DNA from: Imperialibacter roseus | GTDB taxonomy: Bacteria > Bacteroidota > Bacteroidia > Cytophagales > Cyclobacteriaceae | NCBI RefSeq assembly: GCF_032999765.1 | Contig: NZ_CP136051.1 | Coordinates: forward strand, 3,138,417 to 3,202,416 | Direction of reading: 5' to 3' | Length of the DNA: 64,000 nt | Translations under genes and position numbers: made by a program | Part shown: piece after piece, positions 42,418 to 50,545 of the stretch | Layout: the number at the start of each line of letters is the position of its first letter | Position numbering within the stretch: the first letter of the stretch is position 1 | The notes under the pieces: generated by a model | The model's input: only the letters and a program-made list of their open reading frames with translations | What the model was told of the DNA's origin: nothing | Database searches by the model: none

Positions 42418-44292
42418 GTGACTTTCAGGTTATTGGAAGTAGTTAAACTGACGGCAATTGTAGTCGTCTCTTGTTTTCTTATCCAATGCTCAACCCCTGA
42501 AAGTCACCAATCTTCTTCCACCCTAGACTCCTCTTTTATGGCTGGTAAATCAGATAAAATAATCGTTTACCAAATAATGACACGGCTTTTTGGTAACAAG
42601 GTCAATGCCAATAAGCGGTATGGCACCATTGAAGAAAACGGAGTTGGTAAAATGGTTGACATCAATGCCAAAGCGCTCAAAGAGCTAAAGAAATTTGGCG
42701 CTACACATATTTGGTATACCGGTGTGCTTGAGCATGCCACGATGTCGGACTACACCTCGATAGGCATTGCGCTTGACGATGTGGATGTAGTAAAGGGCAG
42801 AGCAGGCTCGCCTTACGCCATCAAAGACTACTATGACATCAGTCCAGACTTAGCCGTAAACCCAAAAAATAGGAAAAAGGAATTCCTTGCTCTTGTCGAC
42901 AGAACCCACAAAGAGGGACTGAAAGTGCTTATCGACTTTGTGCCCAACCATGTGGCCAGGGGATATTCCTCCGATGCCGCACCTGAAGGTGTAAAAGGAT
43001 TTGGTGCTGACGACGATGTGTCGGTAGCATTTAAAGCATCTAACAATTTCTACTACATTCCAGGCCAGCCGTTTCAGATTCCGGCGGGGTATGATCCCTT
43101 GCCCGGCCATGAGCACCCTACCAAAGACCAATTCTACATGGAGTCGCCCGCAAAAGCCACGGGGAATGACGTTTTCTCCCCTACTCCATCCATCAACGAC
43201 TGGTTTGAAACGACAAAACTTAACTATGGGGTTGACTACGTCAATTTCAGAGAAAGACATTTCGATCCTATTCCAGACACCTGGAACAAAATGCTGGAGA
43301 TTCTGACCTATTGGACTGAGCAAGGGGTAGATGGTTTCCGGTGCGACATGGCAGAGATGGTGCCCGTGGAATTTTGGGAATGGGTCATTCCGAAAGTGCA
43401 GGCCATCAATCCTGACATCATTTTCATTGCAGAAATTTACAACCCCAACGAATATAGAAACTACATCGAAAAGGGGCATTTTGACTATCTGTACGACAAG
43501 GTAGAGCTTTACGATACGCTGCGGCACATCATTGAAGGCAAAGCCAACACAGACCACATTACCACTGTGTGGCAAAGGCAGGAAGGTATTGCCCAACACA
43601 TGCTGCGCTTTCTTGAAAACCACGACGAGCAAAGAATCGCCTCTCCTTTTTTTGCTGGCAACGCAAAATATGCTATACCGGCCATGGTACTAACGGCCGC
43701 CATGCACACGGGGCCAGTCATGGTTTACTTCGGTCAGGAAGTAGGTGAGCCAGCTACTGGCAGTGAAGGATTTTCGGGAGAAGATGGCCGAACAACCATT
43801 TTTGATTACTGGGGCGTACCCAATCACCAGGCATGGATGAATGGTGGTAAGTTTGATAGTGGAAACCTGTCTGCTGAAGAACAAGAACTACGAGAATTCT
43901 ATCAGTTTATTCTGTCCTTTTCTTCAAAAGAACCAATCATTGCATCAGGCGGCTTTTACGATCTGCACTATTTCAACCGGAGCGCTGAATTTACAGGGCA
44001 CAGCAACAATGTATTCACTTTTTTGCGCCACAGCGACAAAAACGCCTTTCTGATAGCGGTTAATTTCAACAAGGAAGGAAGCGAGCAAGTGCGTTTAAAA
44101 ATACCTACTGATGCGCTAAGGGCTTTTAATATGCATCAGAAAAAATCGATCACCTTTACTAGCTACCTCGACAAAGGCGAAGCGATTGTTGTGCCGACCG
44201 ATGACCTGACATCGAAAGATTCGTCGAATGCGTTGTCTTTTGAAATGGCACCGAATTCCTTTAAAATATATCGGCTAACTGGCAAAAATTAA
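42418..44292 (+). CDS. GH13 alpha-amylase family lipoprotein (first of two)
   Basis: A 624-residue alpha-amylase-type enzyme with a lipoprotein signal (IVVVSCFLIQC, lipobox at residues 21-24). No in-frame ATG precedes the lipobox, so the start is GTG at 42418 or TTG at 42415; the aldolase stop lies 5-8 bases upstream. The four GH13 regions are present: I VLIDFVPNHV, II GVDGFRCDMAE (nucleophile near 310), III FIAEIYN (acid/base near 339) and IV FLENHDEQR (near 403). A segment GEPATGSEGFSGEDGRTT after region IV is unusual. As a lipoprotein it would cut starch or maltodextrin at the envelope. Close coupling to the aldolase and to a second GH13 gene points to coordinated alpha-glucan breakdown. 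Confidence 0.9.
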   Translation: MTFRLLEVVKLTAIVVVSCFLIQCSTPESHQSSSTLDSSFMAGKSDKIIVYQIMTRLFGNKVNANKRYGTIEENGVGKMVDINAKALKELKKFGATHIWYTGVLEHATMSDYTSIGIALDDVDVVKGRAGSPYAIKDYYDISPDLAVNPKNRKKEFLALVDRTHKEGLKVLIDFVPNHVARGYSSDAAPEGVKGFGADDDVSVAFKASNNFYYIPGQPFQIPAGYDPLPGHEHPTKDQFYMESPAKATGNDVFSPTPSINDWFETTKLNYGVDYVNFRERHFDPIPDTWNKMLEILTYWTEQGVDGFRCDMAEMVPVEFWEWVIPKVQAINPDIIFIAEIYNPNEYRNYIEKGHFDYLYDKVELYDTLRHIIEGKANTDHITTVWQRQEGIAQHMLRFLENHDEQRIASPFFAGNAKYAIPAMVLTAAMHTGPVMVYFGQEVGEPATGSEGFSGEDGRTTIFDYWGVPNHQAWMNGGKFDSGNLSAEEQELREFYQFILSFSSKEPIIASGGFYDLHYFNRSAEFTGHSNNVFTFLRHSDKNAFLIAVNFNKEGSEQVRLKIPTDALRAFNMHQKKSITFTSYLDKGEAIVVPTDDLTSKDSSNALSFEMAPNSFKIYRLTGKN

Positions 44293-44297
44293 CTCCT

Positions 44298-45974
44298 ATG
44301 ACCAGACGAATAATTCTTATTTTTCTGTTGGCGGGGCTCTTTTCTTGCCAAAGCCCCATACAGGAGGCGTCGGCCCCTGAAACGGTAAAAGCCCCATTTC
44401 TTTGGGAGAATGCTACTGTCTATTTTCTGCTAACGGACCGCTTCAACAATGGCGACACAACTAACGATGTTAATTTCGATAGAACCGGTGAAGCTGCACC
44501 GCTGCGAGGGTTCATGGGCGGCGACATCAAAGGAATCAATGCAAAAATTTCGGACAACTACTTCACCGACCTTGGGGTAACGGCGCTTTGGTTTACGCCT
44601 GTTGTCGAGCAGATTCACGGCTCAGTTGATGAAGGCTTTGGTAACAACTATGGCTTCCATGGCTACTGGGCCAAAGACTGGACAACCCTTGACCCCAACT
44701 TCGGTACGAAAGAAGATTTGGCAGCATTGGTCAAGGCAGCTCATGAAAAAAGAATCAGGGTGGTGCTGGACGTGGTGCTGAACCACACCGGCCCAGTTAC
44801 TGAAGTAGATCCAGTTTGGACAAACTGGGTAAGAACTGAGCCACAGTGCGTTTACCAGGACTATGAAACTACGGTAGCGTGCACCCTCGTAAAAAATCTG
44901 CCAGATTTGCTGAGTGGAAGCGATGAGGAAGTGGCGCTTCCCCCTCATTTGGTAGAGAAATGGAAAGTTGAAGGTCGATACGAGCAAGAGCTGGCCGAAC
45001 TTGATGACTTTTTTAAGCGCACAGGCTATCCTAGAGCACCCAGGTATTACATCATCAAGTGGTTAACTGACTACGTGAGGGAATTTGGTATCGATGGTTT
45101 CAGGGTGGACACTGCCAAACACGTAGAAGAATCGGTTTGGAGCGAGTTGTACAAAGAAGTGATAATCGCTTTTAATGACTGGAAGCGCTCCCACCCCGAT
45201 GAGGTGCTCGACGACAATGTGTTTTACATGGTGGGCGAAGTGTACAATTACGGTATCAGCGGTGGTCGTTGGTATGATTTCGGCGATAGAAAAGTCGACT
45301 ACTTCGACAAGGGGTTTCACAGCCTGATCAATTTTGAGTTCAAGTATGATGCACAGAAGGACTATGAATCTATCTTCAAAAAGTACGATACATTGCTACA
45401 CACGAGCCTCGTAGGCAAAGGAGCACTGAATTATTTAAGTTCGCATGACGATGGGCAGCCATTTGATGCGACCAGACAAAGAGCTATAGAAGCGGGAACC
45501 AAACTCTTGCTAACCCCTGGTGCCGCCCAGATCTATTATGGCGATGAATCGGGGCGCCTTCTACAATACGAGGGAGCATCGGGCGACGCAGTGCTTAGGT
45601 CTTTCATGAACTGGGAACAAATCTCTGACAATGCGAGTATTGGAGACCAGCGTGCGCAAAGCATTCTCGATCATTGGAGGAAACTCGGCACGTTCAAAAG
45701 AGACCATGTGGCCGTCGGTGCCGGACGCCATGAGCAAATCAGTGAAATGCCTTATGTTTTTTCACGCATTTACAAAAACAGTGTACTAGAAGACCGGGTT
45801 GTAATTGCACTGGATGCGCAGCAGGGTGAAAAACTAATACCGGTTGGTGGGGTTTTTCCCAACGGAACCCAATTAAAAGACTATTATAGCGGCCAAACTG
45901 GAGAGGTAAGAGACGGGGAGGTTGCTATCAAGTCCGGCTACAATATTGTTTTATTAAGTCCAATAGGCACTTAG
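44298..45974 (+). CDS. GH13 alpha-amylase family lipoprotein (second of two)
   Basis: A 558-residue GH13 enzyme with lipoprotein signal MTRRIILIFLLAGLFSCQ (lipobox LFSC). Catalytic regions: I VVLDVVLNHTG, II GIDGFRVDTAKHV (nucleophile near 271), III YMVGEVYN (acid/base near 314) and IV YLSSHDDGQPF (near 384). GNNYGFHGYWAKDWTTLD is the typical calcium-side loop. Its order and spacing resemble cyclomaltodextrinase or maltogenic alpha-amylases rather than large endo-amylases, but it has no extra N-terminal dimerisation domain. It starts five bases after the first GH13 gene, indicating one operon. The two may act on long and short glucans respectively (inference). Confidence 0.92.
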   Translation: MTRRIILIFLLAGLFSCQSPIQEASAPETVKAPFLWENATVYFLLTDRFNNGDTTNDVNFDRTGEAAPLRGFMGGDIKGINAKISDNYFTDLGVTALWFTPVVEQIHGSVDEGFGNNYGFHGYWAKDWTTLDPNFGTKEDLAALVKAAHEKRIRVVLDVVLNHTGPVTEVDPVWTNWVRTEPQCVYQDYETTVACTLVKNLPDLLSGSDEEVALPPHLVEKWKVEGRYEQELAELDDFFKRTGYPRAPRYYIIKWLTDYVREFGIDGFRVDTAKHVEESVWSELYKEVIIAFNDWKRSHPDEVLDDNVFYMVGEVYNYGISGGRWYDFGDRKVDYFDKGFHSLINFEFKYDAQKDYESIFKKYDTLLHTSLVGKGALNYLSSHDDGQPFDATRQRAIEAGTKLLLTPGAAQIYYGDESGRLLQYEGASGDAVLRSFMNWEQISDNASIGDQRAQSILDHWRKLGTFKRDHVAVGAGRHEQISEMPYVFSRIYKNSVLEDRVVIALDAQQGEKLIPVGGVFPNGTQLKDYYSGQTGEVRDGEVAIKSGYNIVLLSPIGT

Positions 45975-46133
45975 TCCTTTCATATCGCTGGATAGAGATA
46001 CCTGCGATTTCCGCCCGAAGGTTGACGGCCAACGCCATTCAAACATTAATTCCCGGGAAATTTTGCTTAGTTCTGTTTACTTGCAAGAATATTTGACTGG
46101 ATCAATCTTCCGTTAGGTTAATACTTACTACAT

Positions 46134-47957
46134 ATGAGAATATTGAGATATTTTACGCTAGCCGTTCTAACTGCCTTCTTCTTAACCTCCTGCTCTGATC
46201 ATTCAGCTGAAGAAAGTGCGTCAGTTGAGGTTCCCGACGCCCTTCCAATGAAGCTTGTTTCTCTATCGGACTTATCCGGGTTCACTGATATTGGCAAAGA
46301 GTGGGCTATTGCAGGCGAGGTGCTGGCCGTTCCAGGTGGCTTCGAAGCGAAAGCAGGAAGCGGAAGCCTGGTAAAAAGCGGCAAAGACTCTGGACAAATT
46401 TCCAGCGGAATTAAGCACGCTGATTTGGAACTGGAATTTAGCTTTGCTCTATCAGAGGAGGCAGATTTAAAAGTAGTTCTACTGGAGCAATACCCACTTA
46501 TCGTGTCAGAATTTGCCAATGGGCAACAAACCGAAAAGTCTGGCGGAGGCATTCCAGTACGAATTGACAGTACTCAGCGTACAACTGTCAACGCCTTAAA
46601 AATGCCCGGCCTGTGGCAAACTTTGAGGATAACGTTCAAAGCGCCTCGGTTTGGCAGCGACGGGCGGAAAACTAAAAACGCTATATTCTCCGAAGTGTAT
46701 TTAAACGGGTTTCTCATTCAATCCGGCGTAGAAGTGAAGGAGTCAATACTCTCGCCTGACAACGAAGAGTCGGCTTCTGGCTCGTTTATCTTTACTGCGG
46801 CAAACAACTCAGTTGCTCTGAAGGACATTAAGTACAAATCTTTTGGCCTTGAAAAACTTACACTAAGTGACCTTGAATATTCGCTTTATCAGGGCACGTG
46901 GGACAAGCTCCCCGACTTTACCACAATGACCCCGGCTAAAACCGGCAAAGTAGATGAGCTATCTATTGTCGGTCTGGCTGACGGTAACGACCACTATGGC
47001 GTGATTTTCAAAGGCAATCTCTCGGTGCCAAATTCTGGCGACTACCTTTTTGAAACTTTGATTGATGATGGTGGGGACTTAATCATTGACGGGCAAGTTG
47101 TTGTGCACAATGACGGAGAGCCCGGTTTTGGTGCCGTCAAAGGGCTTGTCACGCTGGAAAAAGGGGTACACACCTTTCAAAGCTCGTATTTTCAGGATGT
47201 GTGGAGCTCCATGTTGATGATTTACTACGAAGGCCCTGAGATTTCCAGGCAATCGTTCGGGGTAAACCCTTACGGTGGTTCAGGGCGAAAGCAGGAGCCG
47301 ATGGTCGTTAAACCTGAAACCGAGCCCCGGCTGGTAAGAAGTTTTCTCGAGTACAAAAACACCCGAAAGACTCATCCAATATCTGTAGTGACCAGTGAAA
47401 GGGTCAATTATTCGTATGATTTGCTAAATGGTGCCCTCATCAAGGGGTGGAAAGGCGCTTACGCCGACGCAAGCGAAATGTGGCGGGGACGTGGTGAACC
47501 TCAGCTTTTGAAACCGCTCAACTTTAGCATCGACTTTTCCGACCAGATTCCGGTAGCCAGGCTGGTAACACCTAGTGACAAGTGGCCTTTAGAAAACCCC
47601 GAGGGATTTAAAATGTTGGGTTACGACATCAATGAGCAAGGATACCCTGTGGTTCGCTACGAAATGAATGGGCTTAAATTTGAAGATTCCACCAGGCCTT
47701 CTAGTGACCTTAAGGGAATCTCAAGAGAAATTAACTTTACAAATCCGGACTCCAATGGCCTCCATTGGTTCCAGATTGCCTCAGGAGAAAATATTTACCA
47801 ATTGTCTAATGGCTGGTATTGCGTAGACGGAAGCTACTACATCATAGTCGACGAAAAAGCAGACGCCAATGTGACAAACAGGTTCGATAAGGAGCTCATT
47901 CTTCAACTACCTAATGCTCCTGAAAAATCGAGTCTCACCTATTCTATTGTATGGTAA
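46134..47957 (+). CDS. DUF1080-like/PA14 lipoprotein
   Basis: A 607-residue lipoprotein (signal with lipobox FLTSC near residue 20). Residues about 40-245 resemble the DUF1080/3-keto-disaccharide hydrolase beta-sandwich (HADLELEFSFALSEEADLKV, GLWQTLRITFKAP). Residues about 260-375 are a PA14 domain, with the characteristic VPNSGDYLFETLIDDGGDLI and GVHTFQSSYFQDVWSSMLM. The last 230 residues match a segment found in propeller-type sugar dehydrogenases of Planctomycetes and Bacteroidota (VNYSYDLLNGALIKGWKGAY, EMWRGRGEPQLLKPL). A PA14 domain normally binds carbohydrate. It lies 19 bases before the propeller-azurin gene, its probable partner. Activity of the DUF1080-like part is unverified. Confidence 0.8.
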   Translation: MRILRYFTLAVLTAFFLTSCSDHSAEESASVEVPDALPMKLVSLSDLSGFTDIGKEWAIAGEVLAVPGGFEAKAGSGSLVKSGKDSGQISSGIKHADLELEFSFALSEEADLKVVLLEQYPLIVSEFANGQQTEKSGGGIPVRIDSTQRTTVNALKMPGLWQTLRITFKAPRFGSDGRKTKNAIFSEVYLNGFLIQSGVEVKESILSPDNEESASGSFIFTAANNSVALKDIKYKSFGLEKLTLSDLEYSLYQGTWDKLPDFTTMTPAKTGKVDELSIVGLADGNDHYGVIFKGNLSVPNSGDYLFETLIDDGGDLIIDGQVVVHNDGEPGFGAVKGLVTLEKGVHTFQSSYFQDVWSSMLMIYYEGPEISRQSFGVNPYGGSGRKQEPMVVKPETEPRLVRSFLEYKNTRKTHPISVVTSERVNYSYDLLNGALIKGWKGAYADASEMWRGRGEPQLLKPLNFSIDFSDQIPVARLVTPSDKWPLENPEGFKMLGYDINEQGYPVVRYEMNGLKFEDSTRPSSDLKGISREINFTNPDSNGLHWFQIASGENIYQLSNGWYCVDGSYYIIVDEKADANVTNRFDKELILQLPNAPEKSSLTYSIVW

Positions 47958-47976
47958 TTGAATTGTATCCAACGTT

Positions 47977-49947
47977 ATGAAATTTAAAAACACAACTTCG
48001 CATATACTTCTTATACTGTTTATTGGATTGTCTGCTAGCGTACAGGCCCAAACGGATATCCAAAAAAAGGAGGCCGCTCATTTTAGCATCTCAAAAGTTC
48101 CCATTCCCTCTGACATCGTATTAGAAGTTGGTGGTCTGGCTTTTGATGACAATGGGAAGCTTGGAGTAAGTACCAGAAGAGGCGACATATGGCTGATTGA
48201 AAACCCGTCTGGCAGCACTCCGATATTTAAAAAATATGCCACGGGATTGCATGAGCCGTTGGGGCTGGCATTCAGAGACGGTATTTTTTACACAGCTCAA
48301 AGAGGCGAATTAACCAGGTTGTCCGACCTTAATAAAGACGGTAAGGCCGACAGATATGAAACGATTTACAGCTGGCCGCTTGCTGCCAATTACCATGAAT
48401 ACTCTTATGGCCCGCTGATCTTGCCAAATGGCGACATGATAGTAACGCTCAACCTTGGTTGGGTTGGTCGTGGTGCCAGTCTTTCAAAATGGCATGGATG
48501 GATGGTAAAAATTACTCCCGATGGAAAAATGACCCCCATTGCCGTGGGCATGCGTTCACCGGCCGGTTTCAATGTCAATGCCGAAGGAGATATCTTCTAT
48601 GCAGAAAACCAGGGCGACTGGGTGGGTTCTGGCAGAATGACCCACATAGAGTCGGGCGATTTTGTTGGGCACCCTGAAGGGCTCAAATGGTCTGGGGAAA
48701 AAGGCTCCCCTATCAGCTTGAAAATGGAGGACATCGTGGACACGCTTGGCTACACCCTGCATGAATATGCCCAGATTGTGCCTGAGATGAAAGCTCCGAG
48801 CGTTTGGTTCCCTCATACGCTGATGGGCATCTCTACTTCCGACATTCTGCTAATCGACAACGACAATTTTGGGCCTTTCAAAAATCAGTTTCTTGTTGGC
48901 GACCAGGGGCATAGCAAAATCATGAGGGTGTACCAGGAAAAAGTAAATGGCCAATACCAGGGCGTTTGCTTTCCTTTTAGGGAGGGGTTTTCATCTGGTA
49001 TTCTTCGCATGCAGTGGTCACCGAAAAGAGATGTTATTTACGTGGGCATGACGAGCAGAGGCTGGTCTTCAACCGGACAGGACAACTTCGGTTTGGAAAA
49101 ACTTCAGTACACCGGAAAGCTTCCATTTGAGATGAAGACAATTCGAGCATTGGAAGACGGCTTTAGCATTGAATTCACTGAGAAAGTGGATCTCGCCACA
49201 GCTTCCAATCCGTCTAACTACTCAGTTCAGGATTTTACGTATCTGTACCATCACAACTATGGCAGCCCTGTAACCGACCTTCAAAAAAGAAACATAACCA
49301 GTGTGGAAGTTAGCTCCGACCAACTAAGAGTGAAGCTTGTCATTGATCAGGTAAGGGATGGCTATATATATGAAGTGAAGCCTGCAGGAGTGAAAAACAG
49401 CAAAGGACAAACCCTGCTTCACAACACCGGCTACTACACCATGAACAATGTGCCTGGCCGGGTAAGGGGAAGTGGCGAATCGGCCGATCATTCTGACCAC
49501 AAGGCGTCAGCAGCTGGCACTACCAATGTGACAAGTAGCAAACGAGTAGTTGAGATGCCTGCATCCTGGACTAACGGGCCAGATCAGACCGTTACGTTGG
49601 AGCCTGTTCCAGGCCTCAAATTTGACCAATCTGAAATAACCGTAAAGGCCGGAAGTAAGATCAAGATGGAGTTCAACAATCCTGACGATATGCTTCACAA
49701 CATGGTTATTGTGAAACCAGGCGCTGCCGACAAAATTGCTCAGTTGGCCATTGACCTTGGTTTGGAAGGACAAAGCAAAGCTTATATTCCGGAGGCAGAG
49801 GAAGTTCTTTATCATACCAAGCTAATAGGCCCTGGCGAAAAAGATGTTATCTATTTTGAAGCACCTACAGCGCCAGGCAGATACACCTATGTGTGTACCT
49901 TTCCCGGTCATGCTGCCAGCATGAGAGGCACACTAATTGTTGAATAA
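47977..49947 (+). CDS. Beta-propeller sugar dehydrogenase-like protein fused to an azurin-type copper domain
   Basis: A 656-residue exported protein (signal MKFKNTTSHILLILFIGLSA, cleavage near VQAQ). Residues about 35-400 form a sorbosone-dehydrogenase-like beta-propeller, with YATGLHEPLGLAFRDGIFYT, VGMRSPAGFNVNAEGDIFY and NDNFGPFKNQFLVGDQGHSK. A beta-domain (400-490) and a linker follow. The last 120 residues are a type 1 copper domain: His574 (DDMLHNMVIV), Cys640, His645 and Met649 (YVCTFPGHAASM). The spacing (66, 5 and 4 residues) equals that of azurin. Azurin-type domains carry electrons, so the propeller could oxidise a sugar and hand electrons to copper. No PQQ or heme motif is visible in the propeller, and a redox role is inference. 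Confidence 0.85.
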   Translation: MKFKNTTSHILLILFIGLSASVQAQTDIQKKEAAHFSISKVPIPSDIVLEVGGLAFDDNGKLGVSTRRGDIWLIENPSGSTPIFKKYATGLHEPLGLAFRDGIFYTAQRGELTRLSDLNKDGKADRYETIYSWPLAANYHEYSYGPLILPNGDMIVTLNLGWVGRGASLSKWHGWMVKITPDGKMTPIAVGMRSPAGFNVNAEGDIFYAENQGDWVGSGRMTHIESGDFVGHPEGLKWSGEKGSPISLKMEDIVDTLGYTLHEYAQIVPEMKAPSVWFPHTLMGISTSDILLIDNDNFGPFKNQFLVGDQGHSKIMRVYQEKVNGQYQGVCFPFREGFSSGILRMQWSPKRDVIYVGMTSRGWSSTGQDNFGLEKLQYTGKLPFEMKTIRALEDGFSIEFTEKVDLATASNPSNYSVQDFTYLYHHNYGSPVTDLQKRNITSVEVSSDQLRVKLVIDQVRDGYIYEVKPAGVKNSKGQTLLHNTGYYTMNNVPGRVRGSGESADHSDHKASAAGTTNVTSSKRVVEMPASWTNGPDQTVTLEPVPGLKFDQSEITVKAGSKIKMEFNNPDDMLHNMVIVKPGAADKIAQLAIDLGLEGQSKAYIPEAEEVLYHTKLIGPGEKDVIYFEAPTAPGRYTYVCTFPGHAASMRGTLIVE

Positions 49948-49984
49948 AACACATTGGGTAGCGGTGGACAGCCAACATCGCCAT

Positions 49985-50026
49985 CTCCTTTATCCACCTG
50001 AACTATCCATCCGGTGGATAAAGGAG
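49985..50026 (+). terminator. 14-bp hairpin at the end of the aldolase-amylase operon
   Basis: CTCCTTTATCCACC (49985-49998) pairs perfectly with GGTGGATAAAGGAG (50013-50026). The loop contains TATCCA (50004-50009), which can compete for TGGATA (50015-50020), so two stems are possible. There is no T-run, so it may act as an RNA stabiliser or a Rho-assisted terminator. Confidence 0.5.
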
Positions 50027-50291
50027 GTCGATCCAACTCTTTCAATCAGCAGCACATAACCTGCGATAACCATCGGTAGCGATATACGCAGGCAATCGCA
50101 CACAAAGTAATTGCCCCATCTCCTTTCCAGGTATCTGCCGATGGCACCGCTCGAATTCCACGCCTTTGAGGGCGTAGAAAGCCAAAAAGTTGAGGTTTTT
50201 CAAATGAATCAAAATCCTCTTTGAGAATTACTCAACAAAGCATAAGTTCTATTGCCAATTATACTTTTCCAAGATTTCACGGGGCATTTAC

Positions 50292-50345
50292 GGAAACGTT
50301 TTCGCAAACGATTACATTATTATAATGACAACAAAAACGTTTTTG
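50292..50345. promoter_or_regulatory. Candidate LacI-type operators upstream of susC
   Basis: Two CG-centred palindromes lie here: GGAAACGTTTTC (50292-50303, near-perfect) and CAAAAACGTTTTTG (50332-50345, perfect over 14 bases). A further CAAACGATT half-site at 50305-50313 sits between them. LacI-family proteins bind such CG-centred palindromes. Regulator identity is not shown by the sequence. Confidence 0.45.
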
Positions 50346-50545
50346 TTTGAATTTTTTTAGCCTTATATTTTAGCTAAATTGATTTTTTTTAAGAAAATTG
50401 TAAGGATTTTCACCCGTCTAAAAAGGACTATCGCAACATTTGCTCTTCATGCTTCTGCATGTTTGGCTATATTTCGGCAGTCCCGAAACGGACGAGTAGA
50501 TCACTTTAAACAAGTTTTACCAAACAACTATTAAACTACATTTTT

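Larger units (their letters stand above)
49948..50545. other. Intergenic region before susC
   Basis: This 598-base stretch contains the operon-end hairpin at 49985-50026, two CG-centred palindromes at 50292-50303 and 50332-50345, and a small hairpin TTTCGG/CCGAAA (50472-50477 with 50483-50488) in the probable 5' leader of susC. Sequence 50340-50400 is A/T-rich with long T-runs. A TATATTTC at 50468-50475 is the nearest to a -7 box. No coding frame was found. Confidence 0.6.

Noticed and set aside
42850-43632. 260-codon antisense frame in the first GH13 gene
   Set aside because: The sense frame carries all four GH13 regions; the antisense product has no domain or start context.
46050-46059. 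Palindrome TTCCCGGGAA before the DUF1080/PA14 gene
   Set aside because: Ten-base palindrome, isolated, no known regulator match and likely chance.
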